Made by a program: the position numbers and the translations under genes
Assembly: GCA_003022505.1 (NCBI GenBank)
Contig: PXTQ01000098.1
Span: forward strand, 1-9,804
Length of the DNA stretch: 9,804 nt
Direction of reading: 5' to 3'
Origin: Bacteroidetes bacterium QS_8_64_10
Lineage (GTDB): Bacteria > Bacteroidota > Rhodothermia > Rhodothermales > Salinibacteraceae
Shown here: in pieces, positions 1-6,879 of the stretch
How positions within the stretch are numbered: position 1 is the stretch's first letter
Layout of the letters: each line of letters opens with the position of its first letter
Notes under the pieces: model-generated
The model's database searches: none
Told to the model about the DNA's origin: nothing
Seen by the model: only the letters and a program-made list of their open reading frames with translations

Positions 1-220
1 CGTTGCCCTGTCCGTCGGCGGAGGAGTCCGAGGCGTTGACGATGGTGCTGTCGCCCTCGGAGAATTCGCCCTCATCGAAGTGCATGAGCAGCATTGTGTT
101 CTCATCCACCTCGTAGGGACCGCCCAGCTGTTCGGCTTCCTGGGCCTGAGCGGTTCCGGCGCCCAGCAACAACGAAAGCGCGACGAGCGAAAACGAGAGA
201 CGTTGTAAGCTATGCTCCAT
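1..220 (-). CDS. Secreted LamG-like (concanavalin A-like) protein, N-terminal part only
   Basis: The frame opens at an ATG at 220-218 and stays open to the window edge, giving 73 residues; the rest lies to the left. Residues 1-27 form a typical Sec signal peptide: basic start (MEHSLQR), hydrophobic core (LSFSLVALSLLLGAGTA) and an A-Q-A-type cleavage site. The mature start (GGPYEVDENTMLLMHFDEG, then an acidic Ser-rich stretch) resembles the opening strand of LamG/concanavalin A-like domains, which often begin with a 'D..T.LL.HFD' pattern. The signal peptide is clear in the sequence. The LamG assignment is an inference from one short motif. The gene lies 84 bases downstream of the sulfatase on the same strand and may be co-transcribed with it; a carbohydrate-binding or surface role would fit but is not shown. 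Confidence 0.6.
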   Translation of the reverse strand, partial: MEHSLQRLSFSLVALSLLLGAGTAQAQEAEQLGGPYEVDENTMLLMHFDEGEFSEGDSTIVNASDSSADGQGN

Positions 221-304
221 GGCTAAGACGGATCGTGTTATAAAATTATTAAGATGAGAACTAATTGCATTGGATACGCTGGCAGTACGGCTTGTTTCAC
301 TTCG

Positions 305-1920
305 TCAGTAATTCAACTCGATGTTCTCGGGCCGCCACTTTTCTTCCAGCTCGCGCGTGGCGGAGCGCACGATGACGCGGTCTTCCACCCAGTGGTCGCG
401 GTACCAGGTCGTCGGCTTGAAGGGATCGTTCAGCTTCTCCATCTCGGCGCGCATGTAGTCCTTGAGCCGGCGGCGCGCGCCGCGATGATCGGCGTCGCGG
501 ATCAGGTTATTCTGCTGGTACGGGTCGTTCACGTTGTCGAACAGAAACTCCGGCCCGTCGAGGTGCCGGGCGTAGGTGTAGCGCTCGTCGCGGGCGGCGC
601 GCCACTCGTCGCCGTTGTGCCATTTGTAGGTGTGCCCCATCCCCTGCATGAGCGTCGCCTCGCGCGTGGGTCCGCCAGACTCGCCGAGCGCCACGTGGCT
701 CAGGTCGCGCCCCTCCATCGACGCGGGCACGGGCAGGTCCATCAAACCGAGCAAGGTCGGCGCGATGTCCACCACGTCGAACGGCGTGTCGGTGATCTGC
801 TCCTCGATCTGGCCGGGCCAGCGCATGAGCATCGGCACGCGCGCGGGGCCTCCTCGTAGAAGATCTTCTTGGCGATGCGGCCCTGCGAGCCAAACATTTC
901 GCCGTGATCGGAATTGAGGGCCATGATCGTGTCGTCGGCGAGGCCGTGATCCTCCAGCGCGCTGGTGAGGCGACCGATCTGCCAGTCGAGCGCCGACGTG
1001 AGCGCGGCGTAGGCGGCGCGGTAGGTGAAGCGCTTCGGATACCAGTTCTCCATCCACCACTCGTGATCCCGCCCCGGAGCCCAGTATTGGGCGTGCGCGC
1101 CTTCCGTCTCAAAGTTCGGCGGATCGGGGAATTTTTTGCCCTTAAACAGGTGCTCGAATGTGGCGGGCGTGTTTTCCCACGTAAACGGATCGTGCGGCGG
1201 CCCCAGCAAAAGAAACAGCGCGAACGGCTGGTCGTCGTCGTCCGCGCGACGCATAAAGTCGATGCTCAGATCGGTGAGCGTGTTCGGCTGGAAGCCCTCG
1301 ATCTCGATTTTCTCAAACTTGTCGCGGTAATACGAGCCTTTGTAGTAGCGGTGATTGAAGTTGAAGGCGGCCCAGTAGTCGTTGAAGCCGAGGCGGTAGG
1401 GGCCGGGCGGCACGAACTGCTGGCGGTCGCCGTGGTGTTTGCCGTAGAGGTGCCACTTGCCGATGAAGCCGGTGCGGTAGCCGTGCGCCTCCAGGACGTG
1501 CGCGATGGCGTCGGGGTCGGGCATGGCGCGCAGCTCGTTGATGACCATACCGGTACTGCTCGGGTACTTGCCGGTCATCAGGCTGGCGCGGTGCGGTGCG
1601 CACACCGGGTAGCCGCTCACGGCGTTGCGGAAATCCGTCGATTCGCCCGCCAGTTCGTCAATGTTGGGCGTGTACGGAGCTGGCTCGCCGGCGTAGGTGC
1701 CGCCGTAGCGGTCGCCCGCGTAGCCGCACGACATGGTGCGCAGCTGATCGCCCATCACAAACAGCAGGTTGGGACGGTCCGCGTCGCCGGACGAATCAGG
1801 CTCAAACGTGCGTCCCGCGCCGGATGCGGGCGACGCCGCGCCATCGAAATCCGAGAGCGCCAGGCCGCTGAGGCCGAGTCCGCCGAGGGCTGCATTTTCG
1901 AGGAATTTGCGACGGTCCAT
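305..1920 (-). pseudogene. Formylglycine-dependent sulfatase, Tat-exported, with one frameshift
   Basis: This is a type I (arylsulfatase-like) sulfatase of about 538 residues, which would hydrolyse sulfate esters, probably on polysaccharides, outside the cytoplasm. The ATG at 1920 begins with a twin-arginine-type leader (MDRRKFLENAALGG). Visible motifs are the metal-binding GDQ (Asp58), the formylglycine site C-A-P-H-R (Cys107, canonical CxPxR, followed by ASLMTG), GKWHLYG (Lys155, His157) and SDHGEMFG (Asp338, His339). After about residue 360 the frame breaks. The sulfatase C-terminus (RVPMLMRWPGQ, FDVVDIAPTLLGL, FDNVNDPYQQNNL) continues in another frame to a TGA at 305. The net shift is one base missing or two extra. 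The two halves join smoothly, so this is either a recent pseudogene or a consensus error. Any sulfatase-maturing enzyme must be encoded elsewhere. It lies 104 bases after the PhoD-like gene. Confidence 0.85.
836..849 (-). other. Frameshift site in the sulfatase gene
   Basis: Read on the minus strand, the first frame gives Y-E-E-A-P-R up to 841. The second frame gives R-V-P-M-L-M from 841 downward. The site is a CCCC run (848-845) followed by alternating CG (844-838). Two repairs restore the protein: adding one C to the run (giving EEAPARVP) or removing one CG pair (giving EEAPRVP). The second keeps the spacing usual in sulfatases (YEE-A-x-R-V-P). Confidence 0.8.
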
Positions 1921-1974
1921 GGTGGTTGGCTGGTTGTTTGGTTAGATGGTTCGTGGTTGGTTCGTTTGTTGGGT
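1921..1974 (-). repeat. Degenerate CAACCA octad repeat in the sulfatase leader
   Basis: Just upstream of the sulfatase ATG, the plus strand reads as 8-base units with a TGGTT core: GGTGGTTG, GCTGGTTG, TTTGGTTA, GATGGTTC (1921-1952). Less regular GGTT/GTTTG units follow to about 1974. In the sense (minus) direction the leader is therefore an A/C-rich, almost G-free run of CAACCANN units ending at the start codon. No Shine-Dalgarno is present. Such a leader should be single-stranded and might favour initiation; that function is inferred. Confidence 0.55.
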
Positions 1975-1997
1975 CGCGCATTTTTACCGTAGGTAGA

Positions 1998-2016
1998 GAC
2001 GTTTCGGCGCAACGTC
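1998..2016 (-). terminator. Weak hairpin after the PhoD-like gene
   Basis: GACGTT (1998-2003) and AACGTC (2011-2016) form a perfect 6-bp stem with a 7-base loop, 9 bases past the PhoD-like stop codon (2027-2025). No U-run follows directly on the minus strand; the nearest A/T-rich stretch (a run of five bases at 1981-1985) is 12 bases further on. It may slow or end transcription or simply be an mRNA-stabilising hairpin. Confidence 0.25.
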
Positions 2017-2024
2017 GCCATCGG

Positions 2025-4345
2025 TTACAGCCGCGCGGTCAGCGCGTCGCGGTCGTCGTCGGGGGCGGGCCGCACGCCCTCGAACGTCCGGCGCCAGCCC
2101 GCGTCGTCGCCCACGCTCACCGCGTAGCGCCCACCTTCGCGGAACACCTTCGGGCGGAACGTCTGCCCTCGGATGCGTAACGTATACAGCGTCTCGTCGT
2201 TCTCCGCGTCGATCACTTGGATCATCGGATCGCTCGCGCCTTCGACTCTCACCTCCGGCAGGTGCGCCACTGCATCGCGAGCGTAGTTGTCGCGCATAGC
2301 GACGGTCTTCGGCCAGCCGTCGTACTGCGCGTCGTCGTCACTCGGATCGCTCAGGATCGGCCACGCTTCCATCGTGATCTTGCGGCTCGGCTTGTGAAAG
2401 CGCACGATGCCGTAGCCGCTCGATTTATCAGACAGCTCGGCGAGCGGCGGCTTGCGGCGAAAGTTGCGCTCCGGATTGGCGACGGCGTACACGGTCATCT
2501 TGTTGTCGAAGCCGTCCTCGTACCGGTCCGGCTCGTAGGTATCGCCCTCGCCGGGCCAGAAGGCGCGCGTCCAGCCGACGGCCACGGCGGGCACGCAAAA
2601 ATTATAGGGCGCGTCGTTCCAATCGTCAATGCCGTAGCGCAGCATCATCGGAAGGTGCTGGTCGCCGCCGAGGTGAAACGAAAAGCCCTTGCGCATCCGG
2701 CGGAGCGCCTCGTCGCGCGGGGTCTGCGGCCAACCGTTGGAGTCGAGGTCAGCTACGAGGCGCTTGAAGCGCGGGCCGTGGTGCGTGGGAAGCTGCGCCA
2801 GCGAGGTCTGCGAGATAACTGTTTTCATGTCGGCCCCGCGCCAGTCGGTGGCCCAGTCGTCCAGAAAATCGAGCTGGCGCTCGCCCATGAGCGTCAGCTC
2901 CGGCTGGTCGGCGTCCTCCGGATCGAAATTCGGATCCACGATCCAGTCGTCGGGCGTGTCAGGCTCCGTCTCCACGACGTCCAGTGGACCGGTCTTCCAC
3001 TTGCGGTCCTCCAGCAGGGCAAAGCTGACGCGCCCGTAGAGCATGTCGGTGTAGTAGACGGAGATGCCCGCGCCCACCGGCGTCGCGTCGTGCGGGTCCG
3101 GCAGGTGCGCCGTCTGCGCGCGTTGAATGGCGTTGATCCATTCGGGTGGCATGTAAAACCCGCCGTCCGCGATCCGGCCGTAGCGGTCGATGGTCTCGCC
3201 GCCCTCGCCCCAGATGTTGGCGTGGAAGACGTCGTGGTCGTCCAATAAACAAATGGACGGGCGCTCGCGCATGAGGTCGCCGAAGGACCAGCCGAACTCG
3301 TACCAACGGTGCAACACGTCGAGCATCGCCAGCTGCGTGTTGTCCTCGGCGCGGCGCACGGTGCCTTCGTAGCGGTCCATCTGCCGCCCGCCGGCGGTCT
3401 GATAGCCGTAGGTGACGCGGTAGGGCACGTCGCGCGCGGCGTCCCAGTCCTCGACGCGAAACGTGGCGGTGCGCGCCAGGTCGTGGACGTCCGCCTCGGC
3501 GACGGTCTGCCACCGCCCGTCCTGCCGGATCCGGAGACGTGCAGTGTCGTCGGCCTCGTCGCTCGTGGGCGCGAGCTGAGCGGTCATTTTGAGCACGTTC
3601 CGGCTGAGGGTGTGCTGCGCGAACAGGATCGGGCCGAGGGCGCGCTCCGGATGCGCCGTGAGCCTGTCGCCGCGTCCCTCCCAGGCGCGGAACCAGATGT
3701 GCGCGTCCCCCCAATTCGCGTTGTCGCCGTCTCGGACGCGGGCATGGAGAGCCACGTTGCCCACGAGTCGTTCGGCGGGCACGCCCGTGCGCTGAACGTG
3801 TAGCCGGAGCCGTCGTTGGGCGCTGCCGTCAGGTGGAGCGCCGCGCTTTCGGGCGCGCGATCCAACGAGGTCGAGCGGTCGCCGATAAAAAGCCGTCCGT
3901 CGCTCGCAAGACCCGCCGGCAGCCCGCGCCCGTTGACGGCGTTGTTGCGGTAGCCGCCGAGCGGTCCCTGCGCGCCGACCTCGAAGCCTGCCTGCGCCGG
4001 TCGGTCCGTGACGAAGCTCGCACGCACGCGCAGGTCGAGCGCACCGTCCTTCGACCTGATCTGCCGCGTGAGATGATGTAGCGAGCGCCCGTGCGCGCCA
4101 TCGACAAACTCCAGCCGGCCGTTCGCCACGCGCCACGCGCTGAGCGGATTCGCCCAGTAGTCGGGACCAGCCCAGAAGCGCGTCACGTCTTGCGGCCAGC
4201 GGCTCTGAAACGAGGCGGCGGTTGGTACGTCGCTCGCCCAGGCGGCGCTGCTCCCGGCGAGCGCGCCCAGCAGACCGGCGGCGGTGCTCTTCAGGAAGTG
4301 ACGGCGGCCCACCGTCGAAGCGTTTTGACGTTCTTGATCGGGCAT
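2025..4345 (-). pseudogene. PhoD-like alkaline phosphatase/phosphodiesterase, Tat-exported, frameshifted
   Basis: About 773 codons starting at the ATG at 4345, with a twin-arginine-type leader (GRRHFLKSTAAGLLGALAG, ending A-W-A). Residues ~45-220 look like a beta-rich N-terminal domain. The PhoD-like metallophosphatase part follows, with DDHDVFHANIWGEGG (about 3193-3240), ISVYYTDMLYGRVSFALLED, GFSFHLGGDQH (about 2655-2690) and DDWNDAPYNFCVPAVAVGW. Family members cleave phosphate mono- or diesters in the periplasm or outside the cell using Ca/Fe. The reading frame changes after residue 187 (3784-3786), equivalent to one missing G in a GGG run. Further on, GTVRRA joins directly to EDNTQLAMLD, where relatives I recall have about 60-70 residues containing a GDQ metal motif. 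The gene may therefore be truly broken. It starts 59 bases after the PLP-enzyme stop, so it is probably in the same transcript. Confidence 0.8.
3777..3790 (-). other. Frameshift site in the PhoD-like gene
   Basis: On the minus strand, T-F-S-A-R ends at 3785 in the first frame. G-V-P-A-E-R-L-V-G-N begins at 3785 in the second. The two frames share one base within a GGG run (3786-3784). Adding a single G gives the continuous YTFSARGVPAERLVGN, which reads like a normal beta-sheet domain. The simplest explanation is one lost G, either in the genome or in the assembled consensus. Confidence 0.85.
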
Positions 4346-4392
4346 AGCTCTGTTCTGTCGGTTTTACCGCGGAGTGCGCTGAGGGCGTACAA

Positions 4393-4413
4393 ACTCGAAA
4401 ATCGTCAATCGGA
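4393..4413. repeat. Three heptad repeat units at the PLP-enzyme stop codon
   Basis: The plus strand reads ACTCGAA, AATCGTC, AATCGGA in perfect 7-base register. The 12-base core AATCGTCAATCG (4400-4411) recurs exactly at 6315-6326 in the larger array. In both places it contains the TCA that is the minus-strand TGA stop of the neighbouring gene (4405-4407 here). Confidence 0.6.
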
Positions 4414-5538
4414 AAGCGCTTGCCGGAGGTCCTCGATTAGATCATCAGCGTCTTCCAGCCCCATCGAGAGGCGAAGCAGATGGTCGGGCGTGGCGGTGGG
4501 CGGCGCCTCGATAGAAGCGCGGTGCTCGATCAGGCTCTCGGTGCCGCCCAAGCTCGTAGCGCGCGTGAACACCTCGGCGCGAGCGGCTACCGACATCGCC
4601 GCGTCCTCGCCGCCTTTCACCAGCAATGACAGCATCCCGCCGAAGTCGCTCATCTGCCGCTCGGCTATCGCGTGATCGTCGTGCTCCGGCAGTCCGGGAT
4701 AGCAGACGCGCTCGACGCGCTCGTGCTCCGCCAGAAACCGGGCGACGCGACGCGCGTTCTCGCACTGTCGCTTGAGACGCACGCCGAGCGTACGGAGGCC
4801 GCGCAGCGCCAGCCACGCCGCCGCCGGATCCATCACGGGGCCGGCCGTCTGCTGAAACGACCGCACGCGCTCGAAGTGCTCGTCGTCGGTACGCGGAAGG
4901 AGCGCTCCGCCCAGCACGTCGGAGTGGCCGCTCAGGTACTTCGTGACGGAGTGCAGCACGAGGTCCGCGCCGTACTCGAATGGCCGCTGCAAGACGGGGG
5001 TTGTCCAGGTGCCGTCCACCAGGAGGCGCGCCCCGGCCTCGTGCGCGAGGTCAGCGACCGCCGCGAGGTCCGTGATCTTGAGGAGCGGGTTCGAGGGCGT
5101 CTCGGCCCAGACGAGCGCTGTCTCCGGGCGCAGCGCCGCATCGAGCGCGTCCAGGTCGGTCAGGTCGACCGCGTCGTAGTGCAGGTGCTCGTCGAGCACG
5201 GTGTCGAGCAGTTCGCGCACGCCGTAATACACGTCGTCGGGCAGAATGACGTGTCCCCCGAAGGGAAGCCCCTGAAGCGCAGCGTGCGCGGCGGCCATGC
5301 CCGAAGCGAAAGCGGCGCACGCGGGACCGCCCTCCAGCTCGGCGAGCGTCGTTTCCAGGCGACGCACCGTGGGCGTGCCCTGTCGGGCGTAGACGTAATC
5401 GTTAGGGTAGCTGCCGTCGGGAGCGCGCTCGAACGTGGTGGCGCGGTGAAGCGGAGGCGCGAGCGCGCCCGTTTCGGCGTCCGGCGAAGTGCCGGCCTGC
5501 GCGAGGTGCGTGTCGAGGTTGGTGTCTGTCGATCTCAT
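4405..5538 (-). CDS. Trans-sulfuration PLP enzyme (cystathionine gamma-synthase/lyase family)
   Basis: This is an intact 377-residue cytoplasmic enzyme of the Cys/Met-metabolism PLP family (MetB/MetC/MetZ type), the usual length for the family. Visible motifs are YVYARQGTPT (Tyr50 and Arg52, phosphate contact from the partner subunit), ASGMAA (79-84), VWAETPSNPLLK (143-154), LLVDGTWTTP (Asp175 contacting the pyridine nitrogen), HSVTKYLSGHSD with the Schiff-base Lys200, SLGGTESLIEHRAS (329-342) and LLRLSMGLED with the carboxylate-binding Arg356. DGTW replaces the common DNTF, a variant I associate with some relatives of uncertain substrate. Synthase, lyase and homocysteine-forming roles cannot be separated by eye. 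The ATG at 5538 is the first in frame and lies 58 bases from pdxH on the opposite strand. The phosphatase and sulfatase genes follow on the same strand. Confidence 0.9.
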   Translation of the reverse strand: MRSTDTNLDTHLAQAGTSPDAETGALAPPLHRATTFERAPDGSYPNDYVYARQGTPTVRRLETTLAELEGGPACAAFASGMAAAHAALQGLPFGGHVILPDDVYYGVRELLDTVLDEHLHYDAVDLTDLDALDAALRPETALVWAETPSNPLLKITDLAAVADLAHEAGARLLVDGTWTTPVLQRPFEYGADLVLHSVTKYLSGHSDVLGGALLPRTDDEHFERVRSFQQTAGPVMDPAAAWLALRGLRTLGVRLKRQCENARRVARFLAEHERVERVCYPGLPEHDDHAIAERQMSDFGGMLSLLVKGGEDAAMSVAARAEVFTRATSLGGTESLIEHRASIEAPPTATPDHLLRLSMGLEDADDLIEDLRQALSD

Positions 5539-5596
5539 CGTTTATAGTATGAGACAGACGACGCCAGACACGCAAATCCGCCAACGCCCGAACACC
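5539..5596. promoter_or_regulatory. Divergent promoter region between the PLP enzyme and pdxH
   Basis: The 58 bases between the two start codons are the only room for both promoters. A TATAGTAT core at 5543-5550 offers a -10-like hexamer in both directions: TATAGT (5543-5548) on plus, TATAAA (5546-5541) on minus. On the minus side the hexamer ends 2 bases from the ATG, so that transcript would be nearly leaderless. No convincing -35 was seen on either side, which is common in this part of the bacterial tree. Confidence 0.35.
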
Positions 5597-6238
5597 ATGA
5601 ACGACGTTGCCGATCTGCGCGAAGAATACACGCGCGGCGGTCTTTCCGAAGAAGAGGTTTCCGACGATCCGATCACGCAATTCGAGCGCTGGTTCGAGGC
5701 GGCGCGCGAGGCCGATCCGGAGCACGCCAATGCCATGACGCTGGCAACCGCCTCCCCGGAGGACGGCCAGCCCTCGGCGCGCATTGTGCTCCTGAAAGAC
5801 TACGACGAGCGCGGGTTTGTCTTCTACACGAACTACCGGAGCCGCAAGGCGCGCGAGCTGACCGCCAACACGCAGGCGGCGCTCGTCTTCTGGTGGGCTG
5901 AGCTGGAGCGGCAGGTGCGCGTCGAAGGGGCAGTGGAGCGCATCGCCGACGCGGAGTCCGACGCCTATTTTGCGCGGCGGCCCCGCGAGAGCCAGATCGG
6001 GGCGTGGGCCTCGCCGCAGAGTAAGTCTATCGGCACGCGCGCGGAGTTGGAACGCAAGCGCGCGGCGATTCGGACCAAGTACGAGGGCCGCGACGTGCCG
6101 CGCCCGCCGCATTGGGGCGGCTTTCGGGTGCGCCCCGAGGCCGTCGAGTTCTGGCAGGGCCGTTCCGGTCGCCTGCACGACCGTCTCCGCTACCATCGCT
6201 TCGAGGGCACCTGGCACCTGAACCGGCTCGCTCCCTGA
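5597..6238 (+). CDS. pdxH: Pyridoxamine/pyridoxine 5'-phosphate oxidase
   Basis: A 213-residue FMN enzyme that oxidises PNP or PMP to pyridoxal 5'-phosphate, the last step of PLP synthesis and salvage. Family features are the N-terminal LREEYTRGGL (substrate-proximal segment), AMTLATASPEDGQPSARIVLLK and GFVFYTNYRSRKARELTAN (FMN-binding barrel), ALVFWWAELERQVRVEGAVE, and the C-terminal signature PPHWGGFRVRPEAVEFWQGRSGRLHDRLRY ending in NRLAP. I chose the ATG at 5597 because it gives the family length and begins with the conserved LREEY region. Upstream in-frame ATGs at 5549 and 5489 would add unconserved residues, and the latter overlaps the divergent gene. It sits head-to-head with a PLP-dependent enzyme, so cofactor supply and use are linked. 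The stop is followed directly by a heptad repeat. Confidence 0.95.
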   Translation: MNDVADLREEYTRGGLSEEEVSDDPITQFERWFEAAREADPEHANAMTLATASPEDGQPSARIVLLKDYDERGFVFYTNYRSRKARELTANTQAALVFWWAELERQVRVEGAVERIADAESDAYFARRPRESQIGAWASPQSKSIGTRAELERKRAAIRTKYEGRDVPRPPHWGGFRVRPEAVEFWQGRSGRLHDRLRYHRFEGTWHLNRLAP

Positions 6239-6240
6239 CA

Positions 6241-6281
6241 ATTGGCGATTTGAGATTTATGATAGCCTGCCACTCGCCAAT
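6241..6281. terminator. Inverted repeat between convergent genes, possible bidirectional terminator
   Basis: ATTGGCGA (6241-6248) and TCGCCAAT (6274-6281) are perfectly complementary over 8 bp with a 25-base loop, starting 2 bases after the pdxH stop. No clear U-run flanks the stem on either strand, so termination is only plausible. The arms are units of the heptad repeat in opposite orientations. Confidence 0.35.
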
Positions 6282-6327
6282 CAGCACTCCATACTCGCTA
6301 CTCGTCACTTCGATAATCGTCAATCGA
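6241..6327. repeat. Degenerate 7-base tandem repeat filling a convergent gap
   Basis: The gap after pdxH can be divided almost entirely into 7-base units. From 6241 they read ATTGGCG, ATTTGAG, ATTTATG, then a spacer. From 6272 they continue in the opposite sense as ACTCGCC, AATCAGC, ACTCCAT, ACTCGCT, ACTCGTC, ACTTCGA, TAATCGT, CAATCGA (ending at 6327). The right part runs into the last codons of the hypothetical gene. Short tandemly repeated heptamers are known from heterocystous cyanobacteria (STRR sequences); whether this array is related is unknown. Confidence 0.6.
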
Positions 6328-6781
6328 ACCGTCGGTCGGTGTACTCGCGCACCTCGGTGCGGCTTGCCACGTCCCAGCGCGGACTGCTCAGACGCTGGCT
6401 ATCGGTGCGGCTAAACGTAGCGCGTAAAAACAATTCTTTGTCTTCGTCGCGGCGCACGTCCTTGTAGCTAAACCCGCCCCAGTGCACGACCCAATACGCA
6501 TTCGCCGGGTCGATGTCGAAGTGGCGCCCCACCTCCTCGGCCAGATACGACAGGTCGGCTACGGTCGTGGGGCCGTCGTTCTGGGCCACCTCGCGCAGCA
6601 TGACGACGCGCGTGCGCTTCTCACCGTCGGGCGTGGGATAGATGCGCACCTCGCAGCGAGCCGTCTGCGCGTAGCCGTCCCACGTCATCGTGGTGTCTAC
6701 GAGCGCCTGTGCCCGGCTGCTGTGATGGCTTCCGGCGAGAAGCACGAAGAAGGCGAATACGATACAGCGAAGAAAGCGCAT
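6320..6781 (-). CDS. Secreted hypothetical protein, 153 residues
   Basis: I do not recognise this family. I chose the ATG at 6781 because it gives a textbook signal peptide at once: MRFLR, a hydrophobic core (CIVFAFFVLLAG) and a likely cleavage after SRAQA. The ATG at 6817 would add 12 polar residues before it. The mature part (about 127 residues) starts with TTMTWDGYAQTARCEVRIY, followed by a charged stretch, an acidic helix-like region (LSYLAEEVGRHFDID) and a Trp/Tyr-rich strand (NAYWVVHWGGFSYKD). It has one Cys and no metal-binding or catalytic motif I can name. The likely location is periplasm or cell surface. Its last two codons and stop come from the heptad repeat. Confidence 0.7.
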   Translation of the reverse strand: MRFLRCIVFAFFVLLAGSHHSSRAQALVDTTMTWDGYAQTARCEVRIYPTPDGEKRTRVVMLREVAQNDGPTTVADLSYLAEEVGRHFDIDPANAYWVVHWGGFSYKDVRRDEDKELFLRATFSRTDSQRLSSPRWDVASRTEVREYTDRRFD

Positions 6782-6879
6782 AGCAGAAGGGGATTCGATT
6801 TTCAGGGCCTCGCTCACTTACGTTAGACCCATCAGAATCGCATTTATAACGTCCGAACTATTCTTCAATTGTAACCAAA

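Noticed and set aside
904..1992. Long plus-strand open frame (362 codons) opposite the sulfatase
   Set aside because: It is the antisense shadow of a clear sulfatase: Val/Arg-rich, without domain motifs, and produced by high GC content.
2217..3248. Plus-strand open frame (343 codons) opposite the PhoD-like gene
   Set aside because: Antisense shadow; the minus strand carries recognisable PhoD motifs throughout.
305..5538. A dedicated polysaccharide utilisation locus (sulfatase, LamG protein, phosphatase)
   Set aside because: No SusC/SusD pair, polysaccharide lyase or other carbohydrate enzyme is next to the sulfatase within the window, and the upstream genes are amino-acid and phosphate enzymes.
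5402..6241. Minus-strand open frame opposite pdxH
   Set aside because: PdxH signatures on the plus strand are complete; the antisense frame has no features and would also overlap the PLP enzyme start.
6241..6327. CRISPR-like array
   Set aside because: The repeat period is 7 bases with degenerate units and no spacers of uniform length, so it is a short tandem repeat and not CRISPR.
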